A stretch of DNA of 64,000 nucleotides from Chryseobacterium sp. 7 (GTDB lineage: Bacteria; Bacteroidota; Bacteroidia; Flavobacteriales; Weeksellaceae), in contig NZ_RCCA01000001.1 in assembly GCF_003663845.1 (NCBI RefSeq), positions 1,612,001 to 1,676,000 on the forward strand, given 5' to 3'. The translations under genes and the position numbers were made by a program. Under the pieces are notes generated by a model. The model ran no database searches and was not told the DNA's origin. It saw nothing but the letters and a program-made list of their open reading frames with translations. Positions 43,804 to 51,606 of this stretch are shown here, piece after piece (position 1 is the first letter of the stretch; every line of letters begins with the position of its first letter).

Positions 43804-46509
43804 TTAATGGTGTTCAACTTCATTTGTAATCTCTTTTTTAGTTTTTTCGGGAATGCTGATGGTGAAAGTTACGCCCAGTCCGCTGTTTTCGGCTTTTATA
43901 CTTCCTCCGTGTGCCTGTACAATTTTTTTGGAAATGGCCAGCCCCAGTCCGCTTCCCGTAGGCTTTAAAATATTTTGGTTTTTCGACTGGTAAAACTTGT
44001 CAAAAATCATTTCCAGATCCTCTTCCGGAATATGTTTTCCGGTATTGAAAATGGTAATGACAAGCTCCTGGTCTTTTTCAAATAATTTAGTCTGAATGGT
44101 TCCCTGTTCTTCGGTAAATTTTAACGCATTTCCCCAGATATTCTGAAACAGCTGAATCATTCTCGCTTCATCATATTCAAAGATAAACTGATTCAGGAGA
44201 TTAACTTCACTTAAATGAATATTTTTCTGCTGTATCAGATGAAGAAGTGGGTTTAAAGCCTTTTTATACGTTTCAATAATATTATTTTCCTTAATGTGTA
44301 GAGAGATTTCGCCGTGCTGTAATTTGTCCAGATAAAGAATATCGTTGATAATTTCGCTCAATCGGTCAGATTCTGTAACAATGTTGTTTAAAAACTCCTG
44401 TTTGATGTCAAAAGGAATATCATCATCATCGGCTAAGATTTCTCCGGCAGAACGGATGGCTGTAATTGGAGTTCTCAGCTCATGGGCAACCGAATCAAGA
44501 AAGTCGTCTTTTTGACGGTCTTTGACGATCAGGCTTTCATTGGCTGTTCTTAAGTCATCGGAAAGTTTTTGCAGCTCCTCAGACTGTTCGGTAAGTTTTT
44601 TATTTAAACTGATATTTTCCTGTGATTCTTCAAGGATATTCAAAACCTCTTTTAAAGATATTTTATCTTCTTTGGTAACGCCTTCTATTAATATTTTTGC
44701 GGAAGCGGTTCCAATTCTTCCGGCTAAAAGATTTTCTGAGAATTTGATAAATCTTGAGTCGGCAGTTTCAGTTTTGGAATCAATATTATACTTTAAATTA
44801 AAAATTCTTAATGCCTGTTCTGTTTTATTTTTGCCTAAAAAACGTTCCAGAATATTCTGGATATCTGAAATATAAGCCGTTCCGCGCCAGATGAAAGCAT
44901 TTTCATGATTTTGAATGTATTTGTCTATATCCACATATAATTCAGCAAAGTTTCTTTCGCGGTAATTTCCTTTTGAGCTCACAGAAACAATGGTAAACAG
45001 ACTTGTATTTACGAGCATTGACCAGAAAAAGATCTGCGGAATTCTTCCTAAATAAGGAATAGTGAAAAAGCCGAAAGCGTCATACATTTCCCTGATAATT
45101 CCTTTAAATTCCTGATTGTACGAAAAATAATATTGCGGAATAATCAATCCGAAATAACAGATTATTAATCCAGCTAAAAGTCCTGTAACAGCGCCTTTAT
45201 AACTTCCTCTTCTCCAGAACAAAGCGCCGAAAAATGCAGGGGCAAGTTGTGCAATCACCACAAATGAAATCAATCCTACAGAATCCAGCGAGGTCTTCAG
45301 AATGAAATATTTATAAAAGGCAAAAGCCATGATGATCAGGGCAAAAATGCTGAATTTTCTGATGTTGGTAATACTTCTTGTATTTTTTTCTTCACTTTCA
45401 GACTTTAATTTTCCCAGCAATCCGTATGGAATGATGAGGTTGTTGGAAAGCATGATGGATAAAGTAATGGCAGAGATAATGATCATAGAAATACATGAGC
45501 TTAATCCGCCAAGAAAAACAAGCACAGTGATCAAAGTATTGTCAAAATGCTGCGGAATGAGAATAGAGTAGAACTCCGGATTTACTTTTTGTCCGTCAAA
45601 AATCAGTCTTCCTCCCCATGCAATCGGGAAAATAAAGATGGTAAAGATTAAAAGGTAAAGCGGGAAAAACCAGATGGCTGTTCTAATGTGCTTTTCCTGT
45701 CTGTTCTCAACAATTGCGGTGTGAAATTGTCTTGGAAGAATGCAGATTGCTGTTGCAGAAATCATACACAGAACCATCCAGTTCATAGCACCTTCAATTC
45801 CATTGAATGTATTTTTTTCTTTAAAATCTTCGAATTTGCTGGCCTTCTCATAGATATCTGAGAACCCATCAAAAGCATAATAAATCACGAAAAGTCCAAG
45901 AATAATAATAAAAAATAGTTTTAAAAAGCTTTCCAGTGCAATGGCAGAGATAATTCCCAAACGTTTTTCTGAGGCATCTACGTATCTTGTTCCATAATAA
46001 GAAGAAAATAAGGCAATTAAAACGACTACAAAAGTCGCGTTATCAGTCAGAATATCTTTAGACATCGGTGTTTCCGTCACCAAATGAAAGGTTTCAGAAA
46101 TAGCTTTAATCTGCAGCCCAATATAAGGAACAATTGCTAGAAGACAGACTACAGTGATAATGGCACTCAGACTTCTGCTGTTACCGTATCTCAATGAAAT
46201 AAAATCGGCAAGACTGCTTATTTTATTCACTCTTGAAATTCTTACAATCCGGGTATTGATGTAGATCCATGCCGGAATGATCATAATAGGACCGATGTAA
46301 ATCGGAAGATAGTTTAATCCGCTTGTAGCTGCCACACCAATGCTTCCATAATACGTCCACGCAGTACAATACACCGCAAGAGACAAAGCGTAGATGTAAG
46401 GATTGTTGATCCATATTTTACTCCTTTTCTTCTCTGCCAGATAAGCAACTAAGAAAAGAAGGGCAAGATAAAACAGAACTACAAAAAATAATGCGAAACT
46501 ACTCATCAT
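43804..46509 (-). CDS. Sodium/solute symporter fused to sensor histidine kinase (CrbS-like)
   Basis: A 901-residue membrane sensor. Residues 1-505 are a PutP-like SSF domain of about 13 helices (for example SSLADFISLRYGN and LAPAFFGALFWRRGSYKGA). Residues about 518-620 fit the position of the STAC linker of such proteins, residues 630-665 a coiled coil. The kinase core follows: His676 in DSVAHELRTPIT, N-box Asn794 in NIWGNALKF, and the TGSGLGLAIS ATP lid near 851. There is no fused receiver domain. CrbS-type proteins in Vibrio and Pseudomonas control acetyl-CoA synthetase; here acs and a prpE-like gene lie directly downstream, so acetate/propionate sensing or uptake is the likely role. Its start overlaps the preceding small gene by 11 bp. 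Confidence 0.92.
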   Translation of the reverse strand: MMSSFALFFVVLFYLALLFLVAYLAEKKRSKIWINNPYIYALSLAVYCTAWTYYGSIGVAATSGLNYLPIYIGPIMIIPAWIYINTRIVRISRVNKISSLADFISLRYGNSRSLSAIITVVCLLAIVPYIGLQIKAISETFHLVTETPMSKDILTDNATFVVVLIALFSSYYGTRYVDASEKRLGIISAIALESFLKLFFIIILGLFVIYYAFDGFSDIYEKASKFEDFKEKNTFNGIEGAMNWMVLCMISATAICILPRQFHTAIVENRQEKHIRTAIWFFPLYLLIFTIFIFPIAWGGRLIFDGQKVNPEFYSILIPQHFDNTLITVLVFLGGLSSCISMIIISAITLSIMLSNNLIIPYGLLGKLKSESEEKNTRSITNIRKFSIFALIIMAFAFYKYFILKTSLDSVGLISFVVIAQLAPAFFGALFWRRGSYKGAVTGLLAGLIICYFGLIIPQYYFSYNQEFKGIIREMYDAFGFFTIPYLGRIPQIFFWSMLVNTSLFTIVSVSSKGNYRERNFAELYVDIDKYIQNHENAFIWRGTAYISDIQNILERFLGKNKTEQALRIFNLKYNIDSKTETADSRFIKFSENLLAGRIGTASAKILIEGVTKEDKISLKEVLNILEESQENISLNKKLTEQSEELQKLSDDLRTANESLIVKDRQKDDFLDSVAHELRTPITAIRSAGEILADDDDIPFDIKQEFLNNIVTESDRLSEIINDILYLDKLQHGEISLHIKENNIIETYKKALNPLLHLIQQKNIHLSEVNLLNQFIFEYDEARMIQLFQNIWGNALKFTEEQGTIQTKLFEKDQELVITIFNTGKHIPEEDLEMIFDKFYQSKNQNILKPTGSGLGLAISKKIVQAHGGSIKAENSGLGVTFTISIPEKTKKEITNEVEHH

Positions 46510-46693
46510 ACCTTTTTACAATTACAAAAGAAATCACAATGGAAATCATCCAGACCGCGAACAGATAAATCAGGATCATAGGGTAGCCCAAAACTTTCCT
46601 TTCACTGTTGAAAAGCAATGAAATAGGAATACTGAAAGCGATCATAAGCCCTACACTCAATATGATAAGTTTTTGTTCGTGTCTTTTTTTCAT
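46499..46693 (-). CDS. Two-helix small membrane protein, possible symporter small subunit
   Basis: A 64-residue protein with two membrane helices (about 9-27 and 36-58) flanked by basic residues at both ends (MKKRHEQK, VKRYDE). Its end overlaps the start of the symporter-kinase gene by 11 bp, so translation is probably coupled. Its size, topology and position recall the small subunits (YjcH/DUF485- or DUF4212-like) that accompany SSF acetate and solute symporters, but the sequence similarity is too weak to name a family by eye. Confidence 0.75.
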   Translation of the reverse strand: MKKRHEQKLIILSVGLMIAFSIPISLLFNSERKVLGYPMILIYLFAVWMISIVISFVIVKRYDE

Positions 46694-46752
46694 AAATGAT
46701 TTGATAAAAGATAATTGATGAATGCAGCATTCATCAATTATCCATATTGGTT

Positions 46753-46980
46753 TTAAATTTTATCGTCAGAATATTCTCCTTTTAAAGCATAATAACCGAA
46801 GATAGCCATCCCGCCTGAGATAATCGGCATCAGTACAAAAAGAATGATGATGCCAAAAACCAGATCTTCCTGTTTCCCGGAAGCGATTTTAGGGATTCCC
46901 AATACCGTAATTCCGAAATATCCTACAATCACCGCGATAGCGATCCAGAGAATGCCTAATATTTTTTTTAGTCCGTTCAT
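46753..46980 (-). CDS. Two-helix small membrane protein
   Basis: A 75-residue protein with two predicted membrane helices (about 6-28 and 41-64) and a short acidic tail (KGEYSDDKI). It lies 44 bp after the MHS transporter stop and 59 bp before the next small gene, all on the minus strand, so it is presumably part of the same transcript. A glycine-rich first helix (GILWIAIAVIVGYFGITVLG) is the only notable feature. Function unknown; an accessory role for the neighbouring transporter is an inference from position. Confidence 0.75.
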   Translation of the reverse strand: MNGLKKILGILWIAIAVIVGYFGITVLGIPKIASGKQEDLVFGIIILFVLMPIISGGMAIFGYYALKGEYSDDKI

Positions 46981-47024
46981 TTTTAGTTGTTTTAAAATTA
47001 ATAAAAATTTGAGTGATTAAGTGC

Positions 47025-48605
47025 CTAATCGTGAAGATTGTTGTTCTTATTTTTAAGATAAAACAATCCGATCACCAAACATACTGTGGCAACTCCAATC
47101 GGGTACCAAAGTCCTTCCAGATACCATGTCGCATGTCCTGCTTCTTTTCCAGTGGTTACCAGATAAGTTGCTACTGCCGGAAGAAGCCCTCCAAATACTC
47201 CGTTTCCGATGTGGTAAGGCAATGACATTGAGGTGTATCGGATTCTCACAGGGAACATTTCAACAAGGAAAGCAGCAATAGGACCGTATACCATAGTCAC
47301 AAATATCACCTGAATAAATACAAGGAATACAAGATACCATTTGGTGTCATCACTTAATTTTAAACTTTGAGAAACTTTAGCTTCCTCAGCTTTCCCGTCT
47401 TTCATGACAACTCCTGCAGGTGACCAGTGAACGATACTGTCTTTTTTGATTAAAGTTCCATCTGTGTAAAGAGTTTCTTTGTGAAAAGTAACCAGACTGT
47501 CCGTTGCAATATCACTGTGGATTTTTGCCGTTCTTTTTTCTGTAATTCCATTCGCTGCAACCGTTTTGTTTTCAAGGTTGACACTTTTAAACATGCTGTC
47601 GTAAATAGGTCTGTAAGCTAGAATAGCAACCAGCATTCCGGTCATCATCACTGCTTTTCGTCCGATTTTATCAGACAGCCATCCGAAAAATACAAAGAAA
47701 GGAGTTCCTAAAAATAAAGCCGTTGCCATCAATGAATCTACCTGTGCAGATTCTACATTCATTACTTTTTGAAGAAAACTCATCGCGTAGAACTGTCCTG
47801 TATACCAGATAACCCCTTGTCCCATTGCAGCCCCAAATAAAGCCAGTAAGACAAACTTGAAATTATATTTGTTTCCAAAGCTTTCTTTTAAGGGGTTTTT
47901 GGATGTTTTTCCCTCACTTTTAGCTTTCGCAAAAAGAGGAGACTCCTTCATATTCTTTCTGATAATGTAAGATACAGCTACCATTAGAATTGAAATCCAA
48001 AACGGGACTCTCCATCCCCAATTGTCAAATTCTTCCGCAGAAAGTGTTGTCTTGGTAATTAAAATAACGATTAATGAAATGAAAAGTCCGGCTGTTGCGG
48101 TAGTCTGGATCCATGAAGTCCAGTATCCACGGCGATGAGGTTGGGCATATTCAGCTACATAAGTGGCAGCACCTCCGTATTCACCTCCTAAAGCAAGTCC
48201 CTGAAGTAGTCTCAGGATTAAGACTAAAACCGGAGCCATAAAGCCAATGGTTTCATAACTTGGAATACATCCAATCAGGAACGTAGAAAATCCCATGATC
48301 AGCAAAGTAACAAGGAAAGTATATTTTCTCCCGATAATATCTCCCAGTCTCCCGAAAAATAATGCTCCGAAAGGTCTTACAACAAATCCGGCAGCAAATG
48401 TTGCTAATGTAGATAAGAATGCTGCAGTAGGATTATCAGCAGGAAAAAATTTGGTTGCTAAAACGACGGCTAAACTTCCAAAAATATAGAAGTCATACCA
48501 TTCTATTAATGTTCCGAGAGATGAGGCGGTGATCACGCTCCAGATGGTGCGGTTCTTCTGCCTGTCGGTCATATTTTCGTAGGTTTCGTGATGATTTTCG
48601 CTCAT
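47025..48605 (-). CDS. MHS-type MFS transporter (metabolite:H+ symporter)
   Basis: A 526-residue major facilitator with 12 helices. It opens with the MHS signature SSLGTLIEWYDFYIFGSLA, carries motif A GRLGDIIGRKYT between helices 2 and 3, and GLALGGEYGGAATYVAE in helix 4. A hydrophilic insert of about 85 residues (336-422, KSVNLENK...KLSDDTK) separates helices 8 and 9; such inserts occur in a subset of the family. Substrates in the family include alpha-ketoglutarate, proline, shikimate and short carboxylates; here its position between a porin and two acyl-CoA ligases suggests a short-chain carboxylate. Confidence 0.88.
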   Translation of the reverse strand: MSENHHETYENMTDRQKNRTIWSVITASSLGTLIEWYDFYIFGSLAVVLATKFFPADNPTAAFLSTLATFAAGFVVRPFGALFFGRLGDIIGRKYTFLVTLLIMGFSTFLIGCIPSYETIGFMAPVLVLILRLLQGLALGGEYGGAATYVAEYAQPHRRGYWTSWIQTTATAGLFISLIVILITKTTLSAEEFDNWGWRVPFWISILMVAVSYIIRKNMKESPLFAKAKSEGKTSKNPLKESFGNKYNFKFVLLALFGAAMGQGVIWYTGQFYAMSFLQKVMNVESAQVDSLMATALFLGTPFFVFFGWLSDKIGRKAVMMTGMLVAILAYRPIYDSMFKSVNLENKTVAANGITEKRTAKIHSDIATDSLVTFHKETLYTDGTLIKKDSIVHWSPAGVVMKDGKAEEAKVSQSLKLSDDTKWYLVFLVFIQVIFVTMVYGPIAAFLVEMFPVRIRYTSMSLPYHIGNGVFGGLLPAVATYLVTTGKEAGHATWYLEGLWYPIGVATVCLVIGLFYLKNKNNNLHD

Positions 48606-48652
48606 ATCGATTAGTTTTTGATGTTATTGGAATAGGATTTTAATTTGTTTTA

Positions 48653-48782
48653 AACCGTTAAGAGATTTTAAGGGGTTAAGAATAATTAAGATTATAGCTA
48701 AAGCTATTTATTCAGATGAATGCTTTATCCATCTTTGATGGAGCTTAACTTATCTTAAATTCTTTACTCTTCTTAATGGTTC
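48653..48782. repeat. TTAAG-word element, copy C
   Basis: A 130-bp element running from AACCGTTAAG (48653-48662) to CTTAATGGTT (48772-48781). It contains two perfect hairpins, ATAGCT-AA-AGCTAT and TCCATC-TTT-GATGGA (48728-48742), with TTAAG words on the left and CTTAA words on the right. It fills the gap between the porin and the MHS transporter. Confidence 0.72.
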
Positions 48783-48787
48783 AAATT

Positions 48788-50167
48788 TTACAAGTAGATT
48801 TGAAACTGCACAATAAACTCCCCTTTAGAAGAAGGGTTTTCCGTAGGACTCGTGTAAACCGGTCTTGTTGAATATTGCGTTGTGATTTTAGCATGATGCC
48901 CGTCTATGAACCAGTTGGCTCCCACATCAAACTGTGATGAGGATTTATCGAAAGCCTCAAAACTTTTATGAGTATAAGCTGCAAAAGGCTGTATTCTGAT
49001 TTTTGGTTTTTCGGCCTGACTTGGTAACAGTAATCCAGCCTGTGCATAGATAATATTACCTGTTCCGATAGTCGGTTGCAGATTTCCTGGTCCTGCAATG
49101 GCTTTATTGCCGATAAAATTAGGATCAGAAGCTCCAATATTCATAGTTCCCAGGTTTCTTACATAGTTAGGCCCGAAATTGTAGTTATAATATCCGGCAT
49201 AGGCAGAAACAGCCATTTTGTTTTTTGCTTCTCCCAAAGGAATATCTGCAAAAGCATCTACTGCAAAAAGCGTAATGTCATGTTTTTCAATATTCGAATT
49301 AACGGAAGTTCTTGTTCCGTCAGCCTGATGATAAAAACCGGCACCTACATTGAAGACTTTTTTCGTTCCAAGGTAAGACCCCACTTTGAAAGGGAGCGCG
49401 TTGGATTCCTCGTCAAGAAATTGATACTCAACATATCCTGCTTTTGAAAAGCTTGGATTTCCGTTGTTGTCTACAGCTACAGCCTTCGAAGGATCTGTTA
49501 CATTCACAGGGATAAGATCTGTGGCAAAGGGTTTATTTAAACTGAAACGATATTCCAGTTTTCCGTATTTTCCTTTTGCAAACATTCCCAGCTGTCTTGC
49601 AAACTGGTCTGAATTGTCAATCAATGGCCATGAAAAAACGGGAGAGTCTAATGTGAGAAAATTAAGCGTAGAAGCCATCGTCATACGGGAAAGTCCCATG
49701 TAATAATGCAAACCTGCCCCTAAAGTTAAACTGAATTTTCCCGCTTCTCCAGGTAAAATAACTGCATATTCATTCCACGCATCATGAAAAAATAACTGCG
49801 TTTTCTTTCCATTTCCATAACCTCCTGTGCCTGAAGTGCCTGTAGCGCCACCATTGATGAACGTCTGATTGTTAATCCCAAAATGGAGTAGGATCATATA
49901 TCTTTTAGAAATCTGCGCATAGGTTAAAGCGCGTAATCGTCTGTTTCCCAGGCTCCATGAGTTGTCAGTAGGTTCACCACCTACCATTGTTCCGGGATTC
50001 ATGGAAGTGTTTCTTAACCAAAACTGGTCCCATAAAATAAATCTGACGAATTTATCTCCGTTTTGGTTAAGGTTTATTTTTAAGCCATTACCATAATCTT
50101 GAGAACCCTGTGAATATAAGGAACTGCTGATTAAAGCTAATCCAATGAATGTAAGTAATTTCTTCAT
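48788..50167 (-). CDS. Outer-membrane porin-like protein
   Basis: A 459-residue protein with a signal peptide (about 1-19, ending LYSQ) and a beta-barrel-like alternation of aromatic and polar residues to the end (ending FIVQFQIYL, with the terminal aromatic/hydrophobic residues usual for outer-membrane proteins). It starts the minus-strand carboxylate locus; 182 bp holding TTAAG copy C separate it from the MHS transporter. It probably gives passive entry for the substrates of the locus. The family is recognised only by architecture, so the name porin is cautious. Confidence 0.78.
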   Translation of the reverse strand: MKKLLTFIGLALISSSLYSQGSQDYGNGLKINLNQNGDKFVRFILWDQFWLRNTSMNPGTMVGGEPTDNSWSLGNRRLRALTYAQISKRYMILLHFGINNQTFINGGATGTSGTGGYGNGKKTQLFFHDAWNEYAVILPGEAGKFSLTLGAGLHYYMGLSRMTMASTLNFLTLDSPVFSWPLIDNSDQFARQLGMFAKGKYGKLEYRFSLNKPFATDLIPVNVTDPSKAVAVDNNGNPSFSKAGYVEYQFLDEESNALPFKVGSYLGTKKVFNVGAGFYHQADGTRTSVNSNIEKHDITLFAVDAFADIPLGEAKNKMAVSAYAGYYNYNFGPNYVRNLGTMNIGASDPNFIGNKAIAGPGNLQPTIGTGNIIYAQAGLLLPSQAEKPKIRIQPFAAYTHKSFEAFDKSSSQFDVGANWFIDGHHAKITTQYSTRPVYTSPTENPSSKGEFIVQFQIYL

Positions 50168-50339
50168 AAATTATCAATTTTTGGCGTTGTTTTTTGTGAA
50201 TGCCAAATTGTAATTAATAATTTATTTATGAAAATTTAATATATATTAGTGGTAATAGTATATATATGATGTGAATAATATGTCAAATGTATTATTTATC
50301 AGTCTATTATCTCTTAGTCTAATGCACTCATTTTTCTAC

Positions 50340-50756
50340 TTATTTCTTAAATCTTTCCCACTTAATCAGCATGTATTTATCAGCAAATTGAGTGATAATA
50401 ATTCCAGAATTTTTAATGTTTTCTTCCTGTGCAATGTATTCTATAAGTTCATTCTGCTTTAATATCTTATAAACAGGATGGAATTCAGAGTGGGGAGGTC
50501 TGGTGATATTATATTTTTTAATCCATGAGCTTATCGTAACGTGGGAAACCCCGATGATTCTTTCAATTTCACGATAGCTTAAGCCCTCCAGATAGAGTTG
50601 AAGAGCCTTGGTGACATAATAGTCATCAATTTGTTTTCCCAGTTTTTTAACGGTAAAATAATAGTTGCAGTCTTTGCAGTGGAAGCGTTGTTTCTCATTA
50701 ATGATGCCGCTTTTTACCACTTTGATACTTTTGCATTTAGGACAGGTATTTTCCAT
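50340..50756 (-). CDS. InsA-like zinc-ribbon/helix-turn-helix DNA-binding protein
   Basis: A 138-residue protein. Residues 5-33 form a zinc ribbon with CPKC...CKDC, preceded and followed by basic residues; residues 45-85 form a helix-turn-helix (LSYREIERIIGVSHVTISSWI), the arrangement of the IS1 InsA/transposase N-terminus. A unique C-terminal segment of about 45 residues follows in place of a DDE catalytic domain. No inverted repeats or target duplication surround it, so it is more likely a stand-alone regulator derived from a transposase than an IS fragment. It is divergent from the arginine operon and has two tandem TTAGCAAATATA boxes in front. Confidence 0.8.
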   Translation of the reverse strand: MENTCPKCKSIKVVKSGIINEKQRFHCKDCNYYFTVKKLGKQIDDYYVTKALQLYLEGLSYREIERIIGVSHVTISSWIKKYNITRPPHSEFHPVYKILKQNELIEYIAQEENIKNSGIIITQFADKYMLIKWERFKK

Positions 50757-50768
50757 AAATATATTATT

Positions 50769-50799
50769 TTAGCAAATATATAATAAATTAGCAAATATA
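50769..50799 (-). promoter_or_regulatory. Two direct TTAGCAAATATA boxes (operator or tandem -7 elements)
   Basis: TTAGCAAATATA occurs at 50769-50780 and again at 50788-50799, 19 bp apart, just upstream of the minus-strand start at 50756. On the minus strand each reads TATATTTGC, matching the TAnnTTTG -7 consensus, so they may be two overlapping promoters or a repeated binding site for the adjacent DNA-binding protein. Confidence 0.5.
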
Positions 50800-50862
50800 C
50801 ATTTTTCAATAAAGATAATTTTACCTGTATAAAATTTTAAAACAAAAAAAATATCTTTTTTA

Positions 50863-50895
50863 TTTGGATTTAAAAGAAATTATATTTTAAATTTG
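50863..50895 (+). promoter_or_regulatory. Promoter of the arginine operon
   Basis: TTTG at 50863-50866 and TAAATTTG at 50888-50895 are separated by 21 bp, matching the Bacteroidetes primary-sigma consensus. The ATG of the first gene is 21 bp further on. No Shine-Dalgarno sequence is present, as usual for the phylum. Confidence 0.65.
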
Positions 50896-50916
50896 CCAAA
50901 AAATTTAGATAAATAA

Positions 50917-51606
50917 ATGGAAATAGAAATTTCCTCATGCGAACATCTAATGTATGTGAGTGAAATACAGCAGGAAATGTACGATTCTGCACAGCGTAGA
51001 GGAACGGGTATCGCAAAACGTTCTATAGAATATTTGAGTAAGAAGATTTCAGAGGGCAATGCTGTGGTAGCCACTGAAAACGGTGAGTGGGTAGGTTTCT
51101 GTTATATAGAGACCTGGTCACATGGGAAGTTTGTAGCCAATTCGGGGCTTATTGTGTCACCGAAATTCAGGAACGGGGGAGTCGCTACTCAGATTAAGCA
51201 GAAGGTTTTCCAATTATCTAGAGACAAATATCCGGATGCGAAAGTATTTGGATTAACAACAGGTTTGGCAGTAATGAAAATCAATAGTGATTTAGGATAT
51301 AAGCCAGTTATTTATTCTGAACTGACTCAGGATGAAGAATTCTGGAACGGCTGCAAAAACTGTGTAAACTATGAAATTTTAATGATGAAGGAACGCAAAA
51401 ACTGTCTGTGTACAGCGATGTTGTTTGTTCCTGAAAATGATAAAAAAAAAGAGGAGGTAGTAGATAATCTACCTGAAAATAAATATAATGGAACGAGTCA
51501 AGGTGATTTTGGGTATTCTGCCCAGAATTCTATTGGAGAGTTCCATTTGACCATTAATAAAAATAAAAAGAGTCCAGATGAAAAAGAAAGTCATCTTAGC
51601 GTTTAG
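50917..51606 (+). CDS. GNAT-family N-acyltransferase, first gene of the arginine operon
   Basis: A 229-residue protein with a GNAT acyl-CoA domain over about residues 1-150: strands around AVVATENGEWVGFCYIETW, the CoA-binding segment IVSPKFRNGGVATQIKQKVF (motif A), and LGYKPVIYSEL. The last 75 residues are hydrophilic and Asn/Lys-rich. It overlaps argG by 29 bp and no classical argA or argJ is present in the cluster, so it is the natural candidate for the glutamate N-acyltransferase that starts the pathway. Given the succinyl-type carbamoyltransferase downstream, succinyl-CoA is a plausible donor. This assignment is by context, not by a diagnostic residue. Confidence 0.85.
   Translation: MEIEISSCEHLMYVSEIQQEMYDSAQRRGTGIAKRSIEYLSKKISEGNAVVATENGEWVGFCYIETWSHGKFVANSGLIVSPKFRNGGVATQIKQKVFQLSRDKYPDAKVFGLTTGLAVMKINSDLGYKPVIYSELTQDEEFWNGCKNCVNYEILMMKERKNCLCTAMLFVPENDKKKEEVVDNLPENKYNGTSQGDFGYSAQNSIGEFHLTINKNKKSPDEKESHLSV

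Noticed and set aside
50340-50756. IS1-family insertion sequence remnant
   Set aside because: There is no DDE domain or second ORF, no terminal inverted repeats and no target duplication; the ORF is intact with its own C-terminal segment, so a stand-alone DNA-binding protein fits better.
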